Source: Isoptericola croceus (lineage in GTDB: Bacteria; Actinomycetota; Actinomycetes; Actinomycetales; Cellulomonadaceae). From it: DNA of 64,000 nt. Under the pieces are notes generated by a model. That model did no database searches and was not told the DNA's origin. It worked only from the letters and a program-made list of their open reading frames with translations. Shown one piece after another: positions 1 to 8,137 of this stretch (position 1 is its first letter; the number at the start of each line of letters is the position of its first letter). The stretch lies in NCBI RefSeq assembly GCF_029382255.1, contig NZ_JARLLG010000001.1:1-64000 (forward strand), in the 5' to 3' direction. The translations under genes and the position numbers were made by a program.

Positions 1-169
1 CGGCGCGGATCCGGTTCACGATGCCTTGGCGGTCGGACGGGGCCCAGTCGGAGAACTGACGGAAGACCGGGTCGTTGAACGCGGCGAGCTGCGCGTCGGT
101 GTCGTTCTCGCGCCAGGACCGCAGACGGATCATGTCGTCGGACAGGGATGGTGACGTAGTCGTCGGCAC
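1..169 (-). CDS. GNAT-family N-acetyltransferase, N-terminal part (runs off left edge)
   Basis: Only the first 56 codons are inside the window. The reading frame opens with a short leader and then IRLRSWRENDTDAQ followed by FNDPVFRQFSDW, the usual beta1-alpha1 start of RimJ/RimL-type GNAT acetyltransferases that move acetyl from acetyl-CoA to an amine. The acetyl-CoA binding motif lies outside the window, so substrate cannot be guessed. I place the start at GTG 169, preceded by an AGG-containing stretch; ATG at 133, immediately before IRLRSW, is an alternative but has no ribosome-binding site in front of it. The gene points away from everything else here and is probably its own unit. Confidence 0.6.
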   Translation of the reverse strand, partial: MPTTTSPSLSDDMIRLRSWRENDTDAQLAAFNDPVFRQFSDWAPSDRQGIVNRIRA

Positions 170-609
170 TAGCCCAACCTAGCTAGCCGAGCACCGGAAG
201 CATGCGCGTTCGCGCGCCAACCTGGACCGCAGACATCGGAGCCGACCGTTCGGACGGCACCAGACAGAGCTCTTGTGTCACCAGCCCCGCTCAGTGCTCC
301 AAAACTGACCGTTTCTGACACGGCGACCTCGCGCGCGTGCCGCGCCGGCGACACGCCGCTCAAAACCCCAGTTTCAGAACCCCCGCCGGTGCAGAACCTC
401 CAGCGGGGGTTTTTGCTGCGGCCGAGTGTGCTGTTGATTGGCTGTCGGCGGAACCCCGGTCCTTGAGATCGCCTGGGTGCTCGTGGACGCCGACCAGGAA
501 CGATGCAACCTACTGTGCACGCCACGCGCGCCGCGCCCGGGTTCGTGCAAACACGTCGACACCGGCGCTGGCATGATCATGCGGGCGGTTCGACGACGAA
601 GGGGCTCAC
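170..609. other. 440-bp gene-free stretch with imperfect repeats and an orphan terminator
   Basis: No convincing protein gene is visible. It holds two imperfect copies of a motif of the form CAAAAC...GTTTC.GA (300-320 and 361-380) about 61 bp apart, followed at once by a terminator-like hairpin (378-414). No tRNA-like T-loop or acceptor end is recognisable. Promoters for the flanking genes presumably sit at the two ends. Confidence 0.5.
378..414 (+). terminator. Rho-independent terminator with no obvious upstream gene
   Basis: Arms CCCCCGC (380-386) and GCGGGGG (403-409), extended by AA/TT, are followed by a run of five T on the + strand (410-414). It is oriented to stop rightward transcription, yet the nearest gene to its left reads leftward. 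It may end a small RNA made from 170-377. Confidence 0.6.
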
Positions 610-1605
610 GTGACACAGGTCGAGGTGACGACGGCGGATCGCTCGGTGGGGGTGATGCTGCCCCGGGACCTGCCCGCCGGGCAGGTCCTCGAGCTCGCCC
701 GACGCGCCGACGCGCTCGGGTTCGACGAGCTCTGGGTCGTCGAGGACCTCGGTTTCCGCGGAGGCACCGCACAGGCGGCGGCGGTCCTCGCAGCGACCGA
801 CCGGATCCGGGTGGGGATCGGGGTCCTGCCCGCCGCGGCCCGGAACCCGGCGTTCACGGCGATGGAGATCGCCACGCTGGGCCAGCTCTTCCCAGGGCGC
901 GTCGACGTCGGTCTGGGGCACGGCATGCCCGGCTGGATGCGGTCGGCGGGTGCCTGGCCCCGCAGTCCCCTCACGCTGCTCGAGGAACACCTGCGCGCCG
1001 TCCGTGCGCTGGTGCGTGGCGACGTCGTCGAGCGCGATACGGACGCCCGATACGTCACGGTGGACGGCGTGCGGCTGGAGCCCGGAGCCGTCCCCGAGAT
1101 CACGCCCCGTGTGCTGGCCGGGGTGCGCGGGCCGCGGTCGCTCGCGCTGGCCGGCAGGGAGGCGGACGGCACCGTGCTCGCGGAGCCCTGCGCACCCGAG
1201 TACGTGCGCGCGGCGGTGGGTCACATCGCCGCCGCCGGCCCGCACCGGGTCGTCACCTACGACGTCGCCGTGGTCCACGACGACCCGGCCGCGGCGCGAG
1301 AGGCGGTGCGCCCGGCCCTGGCGTGGATCGGGGAACCGGACTGGGACCCGCACATCGCACCCCTGCCGTTCGCCGACGAGTTCCGCGCCTTGCGCCGCAG
1401 CGCAGGTTCGCGTGCCGACTTCGTGCGGGACCTGCCGGACGCCTGGGTCGACCACCTCGCGCTCGCCGGGACGCCGGCACAGGTGCGCGCCGGGATCGAC
1501 GCGCGGTGGGACGCGGGGGCGTCCTGCGTCGTCATGGTCCCCGTCGGGCCGGATCCGACGGGAGCGCTCGGCGATCTCGCGCGAGTGCTCCGACCGTTCC
1601 CCTGA
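610..1605 (+). CDS. LLM-class flavin-dependent oxidoreductase (luciferase-like)
   Basis: The 331-residue protein reads as a bacterial-luciferase-like TIM barrel: an N-terminal strand VGVMLP, the LARRADALGFDELWVVEDL helix region, then RIRVGIGVLPAAARNPAFTA and the barrel strand GRVDVGLGHG typical of F420- or FMN-dependent oxidoreductases. Such enzymes act in the cytoplasm on small organic substrates; the particular substrate and whether the cofactor is F420 or FMN cannot be read from the sequence. The start is GTG 610, with an AAGGGG ribosome-binding site six bases ahead. It is followed by the arginine-deiminase region after 85 bp, with no sign that the two are functionally linked. Length is normal for the family. 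Confidence 0.85.
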   Translation: MTQVEVTTADRSVGVMLPRDLPAGQVLELARRADALGFDELWVVEDLGFRGGTAQAAAVLAATDRIRVGIGVLPAAARNPAFTAMEIATLGQLFPGRVDVGLGHGMPGWMRSAGAWPRSPLTLLEEHLRAVRALVRGDVVERDTDARYVTVDGVRLEPGAVPEITPRVLAGVRGPRSLALAGREADGTVLAEPCAPEYVRAAVGHIAAAGPHRVVTYDVAVVHDDPAAAREAVRPALAWIGEPDWDPHIAPLPFADEFRALRRSAGSRADFVRDLPDAWVDHLALAGTPAQVRAGIDARWDAGASCVVMVPVGPDPTGALGDLARVLRPFP

Positions 1606-1690
1606 GCGGGCCGCTTCGGCGCGCGGCACCTCGTCGCGGCTGCAAGGATCATCCCTGATCGCGCAACGCGCCTGGTGAGGGGACGTGCGG

Positions 1691-2278
1691 ATGGCGGAGC
1701 AGACGGGTACCGCGGACACGACAGTGCCGTGCGGGACCACGGTCGGCGTCCTCACCCTGACCGCGATGGTGGTCAGCTCCATGGTCGGTTCCGTCGTCGG
1801 CGTCGGGCTGCTCGGGCTCGGCAGCGTGCTCGCGTCGTTCGCCACGGTGACGGTCGCGTCCGACGGCGCCACGACCGCCGACGAGGTCGCCGAGCTGCGC
1901 CGACCGTCTGTGGCCGGGGCGCTGGACGCCGTCATCGGCGACTGGGGTATCGCCTTCGTCAGCATCGGCCTGATCGTCTCGGTGCTCGGCGCCTACCTCG
2001 CCTGGACGCTCATGGCCGCCGAGGTGCTGTACGTCGCCGCCAAGGATCGTGGCGTGCCGCCCTTCCTCGCGCGGGCCACCGACCGTGACGTGCCGGTCAA
2101 TGCCCTGCTCCTCGGCGCGCTGCTGTCGCAGGTCGTCCTCGTCGCCATGATGTTCTCCGCCGATGCGGTCGACCTCGCGTTCCTCGCCCTCGCGGCAGGC
2201 CTCGTCGTCTTCCTGGCCGCGATCACCGGAGCGGTGGCCGGTGGCGTCGGGTTCGTGACCGGTGGGACGTCCCTGTGA
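1691..2278 (+). pseudogene. arcD: Internally deleted arginine/ornithine antiporter (ArcD-like, APC family)
   Basis: The 195-codon frame joins the first membrane segment of an APC antiporter (GVLTLTAMVVSSMVGSVVGV) directly to a region matching the middle-to-late part of ArcD: VAELRRPSVAGALDAVIGDW, GLIVSVLGAYLAWTLMAAE, VLYVAAKDRGVPPFLA. About half of a normal 450-500-residue carrier is missing, and the end (FLAAITGAVAGGVGF) breaks up after roughly one more helix. It remains open and retains GAGGGG eight bases before ATG 1691, so it may still be translated, but a protein with four or five helices is unlikely to exchange arginine for ornithine. It lies 13 bp before the arginine deiminase gene, the classical partner in the arginine deiminase pathway. 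GTG 1685 is a less likely start. Confidence 0.75.
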
Positions 2279-2291
2279 GAAGAGGAGAATC

Positions 2292-3548
2292 ATGACGGCA
2301 GACGTGAGCGGCCCGGTGACGCACGGCGTCCACTCCGAGGTGGGCCGGCTGCGCAAGGTCCTGGTGTGCGCGCCGGGCCTCGCCCACGAGCGGCTGACCC
2401 CGACGAACTCCGACGACCTGCTGTTCGACGACGTGATGTGGGTGGAGGCCGCCCAGCGCGACCACCTGGACTTCGTGCACAAGCTGACCGACCGCGGCGT
2501 CGAGGTGGTCGAGCTGCACGACCTGCTCGCCGAGACGATGGCGCTGCCCGAGGCGCGGTCGTGGCTGCTGGACCGCAAGGTGGTGTCGAACAGGGTCGGG
2601 CTGGGGCTCGTGGAGGGCACCCGGGCGTACCTCGACTCGCTGACGGCGGGGGAGCTGGCCAGGCTCCTGGTGGGCGGGATGTCCACGACGGACCTGCCGG
2701 GCGACTTCCGCACGGGCTACGTCTCGCTCGCCCAGGAGGCGCCGGACGCCCGGGAGTACCTGCTGCCGCCGCTGCCGAACACCCTGTACACCCGGGACAC
2801 CACCTGCTGGATCTACGGCGGGCTCACGCTCAACCCGCTGTACTGGCCGGCGCGCAAGGACGAGACGCTGCTGATGAAGGCGATCTACTCGTTCCACCCG
2901 GAGTACCGGGACTCGACGGTGTGGTGGGGCGACCCGGAGCAGGACTGGGGGCAGGCCACCCTCGAGGGCGGCGACGTCATGCCGGTCGGTTCCGGCGTCG
3001 TGCTGGTCGGCATGAGCGAGCGCACCTCGCGTCAGGCCATCACCCAGCTCGCCAAGGCGTTGTTCGACGGCGGCGCGGCGGACCAGGTGGTCGTGGCCGG
3101 CATGCCGCGGCTGCGGGCGGCGATGCACCTGGACACGGTGTTCACGTTCGCCGACCGCGACCTGGTGACCGTGCATCCGACCATCGTCGACAACATCCGG
3201 CCCTACGTGCTGCGCCCGAGCGACCACGCCCCGGGCGTGGAGGTCACCGACTGCGGCGGCACGCCGTTCGCCGAGGTCGTCGCGCGCGCCATGGGGCTGG
3301 ACCGGCTGCGTTTGGTCGAGACGGCGGGTGACGTGTACGCCTCGGAGCGCCAGCAGTGGGACTCGGGGAACAACGCGGTGGCGCTCGAGCCGGGCGTGGT
3401 GTTCACCTATGACCGCAACACGCTGACCAACGCCGCGCTGCGCCGCGAGGGCGTGGAGGTCATCACGATCGTCGGCGCCGAGCTCGGCCGCGGCCGCGGG
3501 GGCGGGCACTGCATGACCTGCCCGATCGTGCGCAACCCGCTCGACTGA
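2292..3548 (+). CDS. arcA: Arginine deiminase
   Basis: This cytoplasmic enzyme hydrolyses L-arginine to citrulline and ammonia, the first step of the arginine deiminase pathway. The 418-residue protein has the family signatures: [15 protein letters not shown] at the N-terminus, [15 protein letters not shown] with the guanidino-binding Asp, [17 protein letters not shown] with the catalytic His, and the C-terminal [10 protein letters not shown] loop with the nucleophilic Cys at residue 407. Nothing catalytic is missing. ATG 2292 follows a strong GAAGAGGAG site. Upstream is only a wrecked antiporter, and no ornithine carbamoyltransferase or carbamate kinase gene is visible here, so the energy-yielding pathway must be completed elsewhere or arginine is used another way. 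The gene converges on the VOC gene with three bases between stops. Confidence 0.97.
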   Translation: MTADVSGPVTHGVHSEVGRLRKVLVCAPGLAHERLTPTNSDDLLFDDVMWVEAAQRDHLDFVHKLTDRGVEVVELHDLLAETMALPEARSWLLDRKVVSNRVGLGLVEGTRAYLDSLTAGELARLLVGGMSTTDLPGDFRTGYVSLAQEAPDAREYLLPPLPNTLYTRDTTCWIYGGLTLNPLYWPARKDETLLMKAIYSFHPEYRDSTVWWGDPEQDWGQATLEGGDVMPVGSGVVLVGMSERTSRQAITQLAKALFDGGAADQVVVAGMPRLRAAMHLDTVFTFADRDLVTVHPTIVDNIRPYVLRPSDHAPGVEVTDCGGTPFAEVVARAMGLDRLRLVETAGDVYASERQQWDSGNNAVALEPGVVFTYDRNTLTNAALRREGVEVITIVGAELGRGRGGGHCMTCPIVRNPLD

Positions 3549-3551
3549 GGT

Positions 3552-3956
3552 TCACTCCTGGAAGGCCGCAGCGAACTCCGCCGACGGCTCGATCGGCTGG
3601 ATGACGTCGACGAGGACGCCGTCGGGTGCCTCGACGATGAAGTGCCGCTGCCCGAAGTCCTCGTCGCGCAGCGACAGCACGGGTTCGAGGCCGTGCCCCT
3701 CGACCAGGCGGCGGTGCTCCGTGTCGGCGTCCTCGACCTCCAGGTTGAGCAGCAGGCCCTGGACGGGGCGGCCGAAGCCTAGGGGGATCGTGGGGTGCGT
3801 GGGGTCGAGCAGCGCCAGCTCGAAGGTGCCGCGGCGCAGGCTGACGTACCAGTCGGCCTCGAACGTGGTCTCGAAGCCGAGGACCCGGCGGTAGAAGTCG
3901 GCGGCGGCGCCGACGTCCGTGGACATGAGGACGGGGTAGAAGCTGGTGGCGGTCAT
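3552..3956 (-). CDS. VOC-family (glyoxalase/bleomycin-resistance-like) protein
   Basis: The 134-residue protein has the two beta-alpha-beta-beta-beta halves of a single VOC domain: an opening [22 protein letters not shown], and a closing [20 protein letters not shown]. Such proteins bind metals and act as dioxygenases, lyases or drug-binding proteins; the substrate here is unknown. The start ATG 3956 follows GAGGAGGCACC. It is divergently transcribed from a TetR regulator across a 74-bp interval that contains two matching inverted repeats, so it is very likely the regulator's target and may handle the regulator's ligand. Confidence 0.85.
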   Translation of the reverse strand: MTATSFYPVLMSTDVGAAADFYRRVLGFETTFEADWYVSLRRGTFELALLDPTHPTIPLGFGRPVQGLLLNLEVEDADTEHRRLVEGHGLEPVLSLRDEDFGQRHFIVEAPDGVLVDVIQPIEPSAEFAAAFQE

Positions 3957-3975
3957 GGTGCCTCCTCGTCAAGAT

Positions 3976-4019
3976 ACATACACTGCGTACGTCAACCACT
4001 ATACATACGCTATGTATGT
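3976..4019. promoter_or_regulatory. Pair of TetR operators between VOC and TetR genes
   Basis: Two copies of ACATAC-N5-GTATGT lie 27 bp apart: 4003-4019 is perfect (ACATAC/GTATGT) and 3976-3992 has one change (ACATAC/GTACGT). The right copy ends two bases before the AGGAGG of the TetR gene. Their position in a short divergent promoter region fits a repressor controlling itself and the VOC gene. Confidence 0.75.
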
Positions 4020-4030
4020 CAGGAGGAGCC

Positions 4031-4621
4031 ATGCCACGCGCCACCGCCGCGGCCGCCGCCGAGACGGCCCGCCGCCTCGTGGAGATCGCCGCCGACCTGT
4101 TCGCCGAGCGCGGCTATGCCGCCGTCGCACTGGACGACGTCGCCGCCGCGGGCGGGGTCACCCGTGGTGCCGTCTACCACCACTACGGCAGCAAGGCAGG
4201 GCTCTTCCGGGCGGTGACCGCGCACCTGCAGCAGGAGGTCGCGGCCACCCTCGTCACGGCGGCGGAGGCCGCCGACGGTCCGCTCGACCGGCTGCGCGCC
4301 GGCAGCCACGCGTTCCTCGATGCCATCACGGAGCCGCGGACGGTGCGCATCCTGCTCATCGACGCGCCGGCCGTCATCGGCTGGCAGGATTGGCGAGAGC
4401 TCGACGCCGACTCGTCGGCCGTCCACCTGCGCGAGGCCCTGGCGGAGGCGGGGGTGTCGCCCGCGCTGCTGGACGCGCTGACCGCCCAGCTCTCGGGCGC
4501 GATGAACGAGGCCGCGCTGTGGCTCGTGGACCGCGACGGCGACCCGGGGGCGCGCGAGGCGGCGCACCGGGCGCTGGACGTGCTGCTCGAGGCGGTGACG
4601 AGGGAGCCGGGCCGTCAGTGA
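4031..4621 (+). CDS. TetR-family transcriptional regulator
   Basis: A helix-turn-helix of the TetR type occupies the first 55 residues (AADLFAERGYAAVALDDVAAAGGVTRGAVYHHY, then GSKAGLFRAV), followed by an all-helical ligand/dimer domain in a 196-residue protein. The start is ATG 4031, four bases after AGGAGG; the in-frame ATG at 4016 lies upstream of that site and inside the operator. It probably represses itself and the divergent VOC gene through the ACATAC repeats. Ligand unknown. The 181 bp after it before the GH2 gene end contain nothing I recognise. Confidence 0.9.
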   Translation: MPRATAAAAAETARRLVEIAADLFAERGYAAVALDDVAAAGGVTRGAVYHHYGSKAGLFRAVTAHLQQEVAATLVTAAEAADGPLDRLRAGSHAFLDAITEPRTVRILLIDAPAVIGWQDWRELDADSSAVHLREALAEAGVSPALLDALTAQLSGAMNEAALWLVDRDGDPGAREAAHRALDVLLEAVTREPGRQ

Positions 4622-4802
4622 CGCCGGCGGGTTCTCTGCTGCCCGTCACGCGTACCTGGACGGCGCAGATGGTGGCGTGGAAGGCCGCCCATGCCCAGAG
4701 CGACCTCACCGACATGTTGCATCGCCAGCGTCATGAACACCCTGTTCGACGCCGGTCGCGCCGACATGGCCTGGGGCACGTCGACCTCTGTTGCCCTCGT
4801 CC

Positions 4803-6572
4803 TCACGCCCTCGTCGTCGGGACGCGGTGCCGGTCGCGGTACTCCTCGAAGGCCCGCTGCACCGTCTCGTACGCCAGCTTGGGGCGCCGGTACTCGTCGA
4901 CCACGCCCTTGTTGTTGCGCGTGCGCGGCCGGACGGCGAACCATCCCTCGGTCACCCGGCAGTCGGCGAACTGCCAGACGTAGACCCCCATGACCTCGTC
5001 GAGCCCACACACGTGTCCCAGCTGCTCGGACAGGATGTCGGCCTGCCGCTCCTCGCTCCACTTGGAGCGGCGGACGTCCCGGACGCCAGGGATCGCTCCC
5101 GCCCCGATCTCGCTCACGATGAGCGGCTTTCCCGCGCCGGGCGACGAGCGCACGAAGTCGAGGACCTCTCGCACGAGCTCGTCGACCGGGGCGTCCGAGT
5201 ACCACAGCGGGTAGATGTTGATCGAGACGATGTCGGGTAGGTCGAGACAGATGTCGGTCGGGAAGTTGCAGGTGGCCGACGTCGTCGGGCGGCTCGGGTC
5301 GAGCTCGCGCAGCCGCTCGTACATGGGCACGTAGACGGACCGCCCGTACTCGGTGTTGCTCTCGTACTCGTTGAGGATGCCCCAGGTGTAGATCGACGGG
5401 TGGTTGAAGTGCTGGGTGACCATCTCGGTCAGGCTGGTCAGCGACTGACCGAGGAAGCGCGGGTTGTGCTCGTCCTCCGGTCCGCGTGCGTGCGCCTCCT
5501 CCCAGACCAGCAGGCCGAGCTCGTCGCACAGGTCGAGGAAGCGCTCGTCGTTCGGGTAGTGGCTCGTGCGGACGCTCGTCGCCCCGAGGTCCCGGAGGAT
5601 GTTGAGGTCGCGCATCATGGCCTCGACCGGCAGGGCGCACCCGAACACCGGGTCGTCCTCGTGCCGGTTGAAGCCGACGAACCTGATCGGCTCGTCGTTC
5701 AGAAGCACCTTGTCGCCCTCGACCCGCACCTCGCGGAACCCGAACCGGTCGATCAGGTCGTCCACCTTCAGGCCGTCCTGCAGCAGGACCGCCTGGACGT
5801 ACGTCAGGTGCGGGGCGTCGGGGGTCCACGGCACCGCGTCGGGGACGTCGAGCGTGCACCGGTAGACGAACGGGTCCTCGGTCGCGTCGGCCGCGGTCAG
5901 CGTGCGGACGTCGCGGCCGTCGAGGCGCAGCACGATCCCGTCCACCGTCCCGGGCTCGCCCGTGCCGAGGCGCTCGCGGCAGCTCGCGATCCGGACCTCG
6001 ACGCGCGCCCGCCATCCGTCGTCGTGCCGTATCGGCGTGACGTGGACCCAGTCGACGTACCGCTCGGGCACGAGCTCGGCGACGACCGGACGGGTCACGC
6101 CGCCGTAGCTGTAGTAGTCGTTCTCCCGGTGCAGCGCGGACCGCTCCGAGAACCGGTTGTCGGCGTCGATCGTCACGGTGCGCGCGCCCGGGCGGTGCTC
6201 GATCACGCCGTCGAACGCGGTGAAGGCGTCCTCGTGGTGCGCCACAGGCGTGCCGTCGACGAACACGTCGGCCATGTGGCTCACGCCGCGGCACACGATC
6301 CGCAGATAGCGCTCCTCGTCGAGCGGGCCGAGGAGCGATCCGGCGTCGAACGTCCGTTCGTACCGGGCCACGCCGCGGAACGTCTCCGCCCCGGGGATCG
6401 ACTCCACGCAGCTGGGGACGAGCATGCGAACGGTACGACCGCCGGAGAGCGTGTCGGCGCGGGGGTCACCGGCGCCGGCAGTCTCCCCGGCATCGTTCAA
6501 GGTGACCGTCCAGAGCCCGTCGAGTTCCTGGCGCGGGCGCACGTCGTGCGTGCTGAAGAGTCGTTCCGTCAT
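4803..6572 (-). CDS. Glycoside hydrolase family 2 enzyme (beta-glucuronidase/beta-galactosidase type)
   Basis: The 589-residue protein has the GH2 order: sugar-binding jelly-roll domain (about 15-170, with FRGVARYERTF and DYYSYGGVTRPV), an immunoglobulin-like domain (about 175-280, ending RFGFREV), and a TIM barrel with GFNRHED, TSHYPND, the acid/base Glu402 in WGILNEYESN and the nucleophile Glu488 in IVSEIGAGA. The short length and these motifs are closest to beta-glucuronidase-like GH2 enzymes; galactosidase activity is possible. There is no signal peptide, so it acts inside the cell on imported oligosaccharides. ATG 6572 follows GAGGAGG. The preceding gene stub (an SGNH esterase start) suggests a lost pectin-related partner in the same operon. 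Confidence 0.9.
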   Translation of the reverse strand: MTERLFSTHDVRPRQELDGLWTVTLNDAGETAGAGDPRADTLSGGRTVRMLVPSCVESIPGAETFRGVARYERTFDAGSLLGPLDEERYLRIVCRGVSHMADVFVDGTPVAHHEDAFTAFDGVIEHRPGARTVTIDADNRFSERSALHRENDYYSYGGVTRPVVAELVPERYVDWVHVTPIRHDDGWRARVEVRIASCRERLGTGEPGTVDGIVLRLDGRDVRTLTAADATEDPFVYRCTLDVPDAVPWTPDAPHLTYVQAVLLQDGLKVDDLIDRFGFREVRVEGDKVLLNDEPIRFVGFNRHEDDPVFGCALPVEAMMRDLNILRDLGATSVRTSHYPNDERFLDLCDELGLLVWEEAHARGPEDEHNPRFLGQSLTSLTEMVTQHFNHPSIYTWGILNEYESNTEYGRSVYVPMYERLRELDPSRPTTSATCNFPTDICLDLPDIVSINIYPLWYSDAPVDELVREVLDFVRSSPGAGKPLIVSEIGAGAIPGVRDVRRSKWSEERQADILSEQLGHVCGLDEVMGVYVWQFADCRVTEGWFAVRPRTRNNKGVVDEYRRPKLAYETVQRAFEEYRDRHRVPTTRA

Positions 6573-6618
6573 GGGGCCTCCTCGGCCGGCGGGGGATCAG
6601 ATCGTGCGTTGCGGTAGG

Positions 6619-6708
6619 TCATGGCTGGACCAGCCAGGTCCCCAGCGGCTCGTGGTCGTCGCCGCCGCCGGGCGCGACCGTCGAGTCGCCCGCGAGGTGA
6701 ATCGTCAT
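6619..6708 (-). pseudogene. Stub of an SGNH/GDSL esterase (rhamnogalacturonan acetylesterase-like)
   Basis: A 29-codon frame starts MTIHLAGDSTVAP, the exact look of block I (GDS with the catalytic Ser) at the start of rhamnogalacturonan acetylesterases, and then ends at TGA within WLVQP. Its ribosome-binding site (AGAGGAAG, about eight bases before ATG 6708) is intact. The rest of the enzyme, about 200 residues with the catalytic Asp/His, is absent, so this is a deletion remnant still carrying the operon's promoter and start. It lies 46 bp ahead of the GH2 gene. Confidence 0.65.
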
Positions 6709-6742
6709 CGGCTACTTCCTCTGGGGGCGCCCATGGCCGAGA

Positions 6743-6750
6743 AACCGGTT
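6743..6750 (-). promoter_or_regulatory. LacI-type operator core upstream of GH2
   Basis: The palindrome AACCGGTT, in the context GTGAACCGGTTTC on the minus strand, is a common LacI-family core. It sits about 13-20 bases after the predicted start of transcription, a road-block position. No linked regulator gene is visible. Confidence 0.4.
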
Positions 6751-6769
6751 CACAGGGTAGGGCGGATCC

Positions 6770-6798
6770 ACCGTAGGGTTGCGGACCGCCCTCGTCAA
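6770..6798 (-). promoter_or_regulatory. Promoter for the esterase-stub/GH2 unit
   Basis: On the minus strand TTGACG (6793-6798) and TACGGT (6770-6775) are separated by 17 bp. They lie about 60 bp before the start of the esterase stub and read toward GH2. Confidence 0.45.
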
Positions 6799-6927
6799 TC
6801 AACCGTCCCGCAGTCCGGACCAGCGCCGAGCGGGCCGTGGAGCGGCGCCGAGCGCGTGCCGCCGAGATGTCTGAGGGCAGCACCACGGCCGCGACGCTCC
6901 GTCGACTTGGGCAGAAGGTCCCCGACA

Positions 6928-6960
6928 TTTGCTTGACAGCAAGCAAAAGACGCGTAGTGT
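6928..6960 (+). promoter_or_regulatory. Leaderless promoter with ROK-type palindrome for the Ebo-like operon
   Basis: TTTGCTTG-ACAG-CAAGCAAA (6928-6947) is a perfect inverted repeat. It overlaps a -35 TTGACA (6933-6938), followed after 16 bp by TAGTGT (6955-6960); transcription would begin at or next to ATG 6968, so the mRNA is probably leaderless. The same left arm and -35 recur at 15281-15291, beside the ROK gene. Confidence 0.65.
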
Positions 6961-6967
6961 GCGCGAT

Positions 6968-8137
6968 ATGGTCAACGATGACGATGTCCGTGGATCCCGG
7001 CGTACCGGTGTGTGGTTCATCGGCGCCCGCGGGTCGGTCGCCACCACCGCCACGATCGGTGCGCTCGCCCTCGCGCGCGGCGGTGCGCCGCTCACCGGGC
7101 TGGTCACCGAGCTGGAGGAGGTCGCCCGGGCCGGGTTGCCGCCGCTGGACGGGCTGGTGATCGGCGGGCACGACCTCGCCGGCAGCATGGTCGAGCGGGC
7201 CCAGGAGCTCGCCCGGACCGGCGTGGTGCCACCCGGGGTCGTGGCGGACGTCCTCGACGACCTCGCCGTCGTCGACGCACGCGTCCGCCCCGGTGCCGAG
7301 GGTGTCGCGGACCGTGCGACCGCCGACAGCCTGGAGCACGACCTGCGGTCCTTCCGGGACGAGCACCAGCTCGACCACGTCGTGGTGGTCGACGTCTCCA
7401 GCACCGAGCCGCCGTCGCCCGAGGCGGCACGCCTCGGCACGCTCGACGAGCTCGACCGTGCGCTCGACGACGGCGCGGCCGCCCTCCCGCCGTCGTCGCT
7501 CTACGCCTACGCGGCCTTCCGGGCCGACTGCCCGTTCGTCGAGTTCACGCCGTCCACCGGTCCGCTCGTCCCGGCCCTCGAGGAGCTCGCCAAGGCCCGG
7601 CACCTGCCCTGGGCGGGGCGCGACGGCAAGACCGGCGAGACTCTCGTGAAGTCGGCCCTCGCGCCGATGTTCGCCATGCGCGCGCTCGCCGTGCGGTCGT
7701 GGTCGGCGTTCAACATCCTCGGCGGCGGGGACGGCCGCACGCTCGCCGACCCTGCGGCGGCGGCCAGCAAGACGGCCACCAAGGCCATGGCGCTCGAGGC
7801 GATCCTCGGCTACCCCGTCGACGGGCCCGTGCGCATCGACCACGTCGCCGACATGGGCGACTGGAAGACCGCCTGGGACCACGTGTCGTTCGAGGGGTTC
7901 CTCGGCACCCGGATGCGCATGCAGGTCACCTGGGAGGGGTGCGACTCCGCCCTGGCCGCGCCCCTGGTCATCGACCTCGCCCGCCTCGTGGCCCGGGCGC
8001 ACGAGGCCGGCCACAGCGGGCCCGTCGCCGCGCTCGGGTTCTTCTTCAAGGAGCCGCTGGGCGGGACCACCCACGCGCTGGCCGACCAGTGGCAGGCGCT
8101 GACCCGGTGGTGTGCCGAGCTCGACGGTGTCGCATGA
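6968..8137 (+). CDS. Inositol-3-phosphate synthase-like enzyme of the Ebo-type cluster
   Basis: A 389-residue cytoplasmic protein of the myo-inositol-1-phosphate synthase family, which uses NAD+ to turn glucose 6-phosphate into inositol phosphate. A Rossmann start reads WFIGARGSVATTATIGALAL; the middle has VVVDVSSTEPP, FVEFTPSTG, the lysine motif GRDGKTGETLVKS and SAFNILGGGDG; the end has GFFFKEPLGG. It differs from the housekeeping synthase in the glycine loop and length, so the real substrate could be another sugar phosphate. No Shine-Dalgarno precedes ATG 6968; the promoter predicts a leaderless message. It heads an operon of seven genes, overlapping the next by ATGA. In cyanobacterial ebo clusters the cyclase slot is held by EboD, a dehydroquinate-synthase relative; here this gene appears to fill it. 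Confidence 0.85.
   Translation: MVNDDDVRGSRRTGVWFIGARGSVATTATIGALALARGGAPLTGLVTELEEVARAGLPPLDGLVIGGHDLAGSMVERAQELARTGVVPPGVVADVLDDLAVVDARVRPGAEGVADRATADSLEHDLRSFRDEHQLDHVVVVDVSSTEPPSPEAARLGTLDELDRALDDGAAALPPSSLYAYAAFRADCPFVEFTPSTGPLVPALEELAKARHLPWAGRDGKTGETLVKSALAPMFAMRALAVRSWSAFNILGGGDGRTLADPAAAASKTATKAMALEAILGYPVDGPVRIDHVADMGDWKTAWDHVSFEGFLGTRMRMQVTWEGCDSALAAPLVIDLARLVARAHEAGHSGPVAALGFFFKEPLGGTTHALADQWQALTRWCAELDGVA

Noticed and set aside
4615-6294. Long minus-strand frame overlapping GH2 and reading on to 4615
   Set aside because: Low-complexity Arg/Pro-rich product; the overlapping GH2 frame has all catalytic motifs. The 4622-4802 gap itself gave no recognisable gene.
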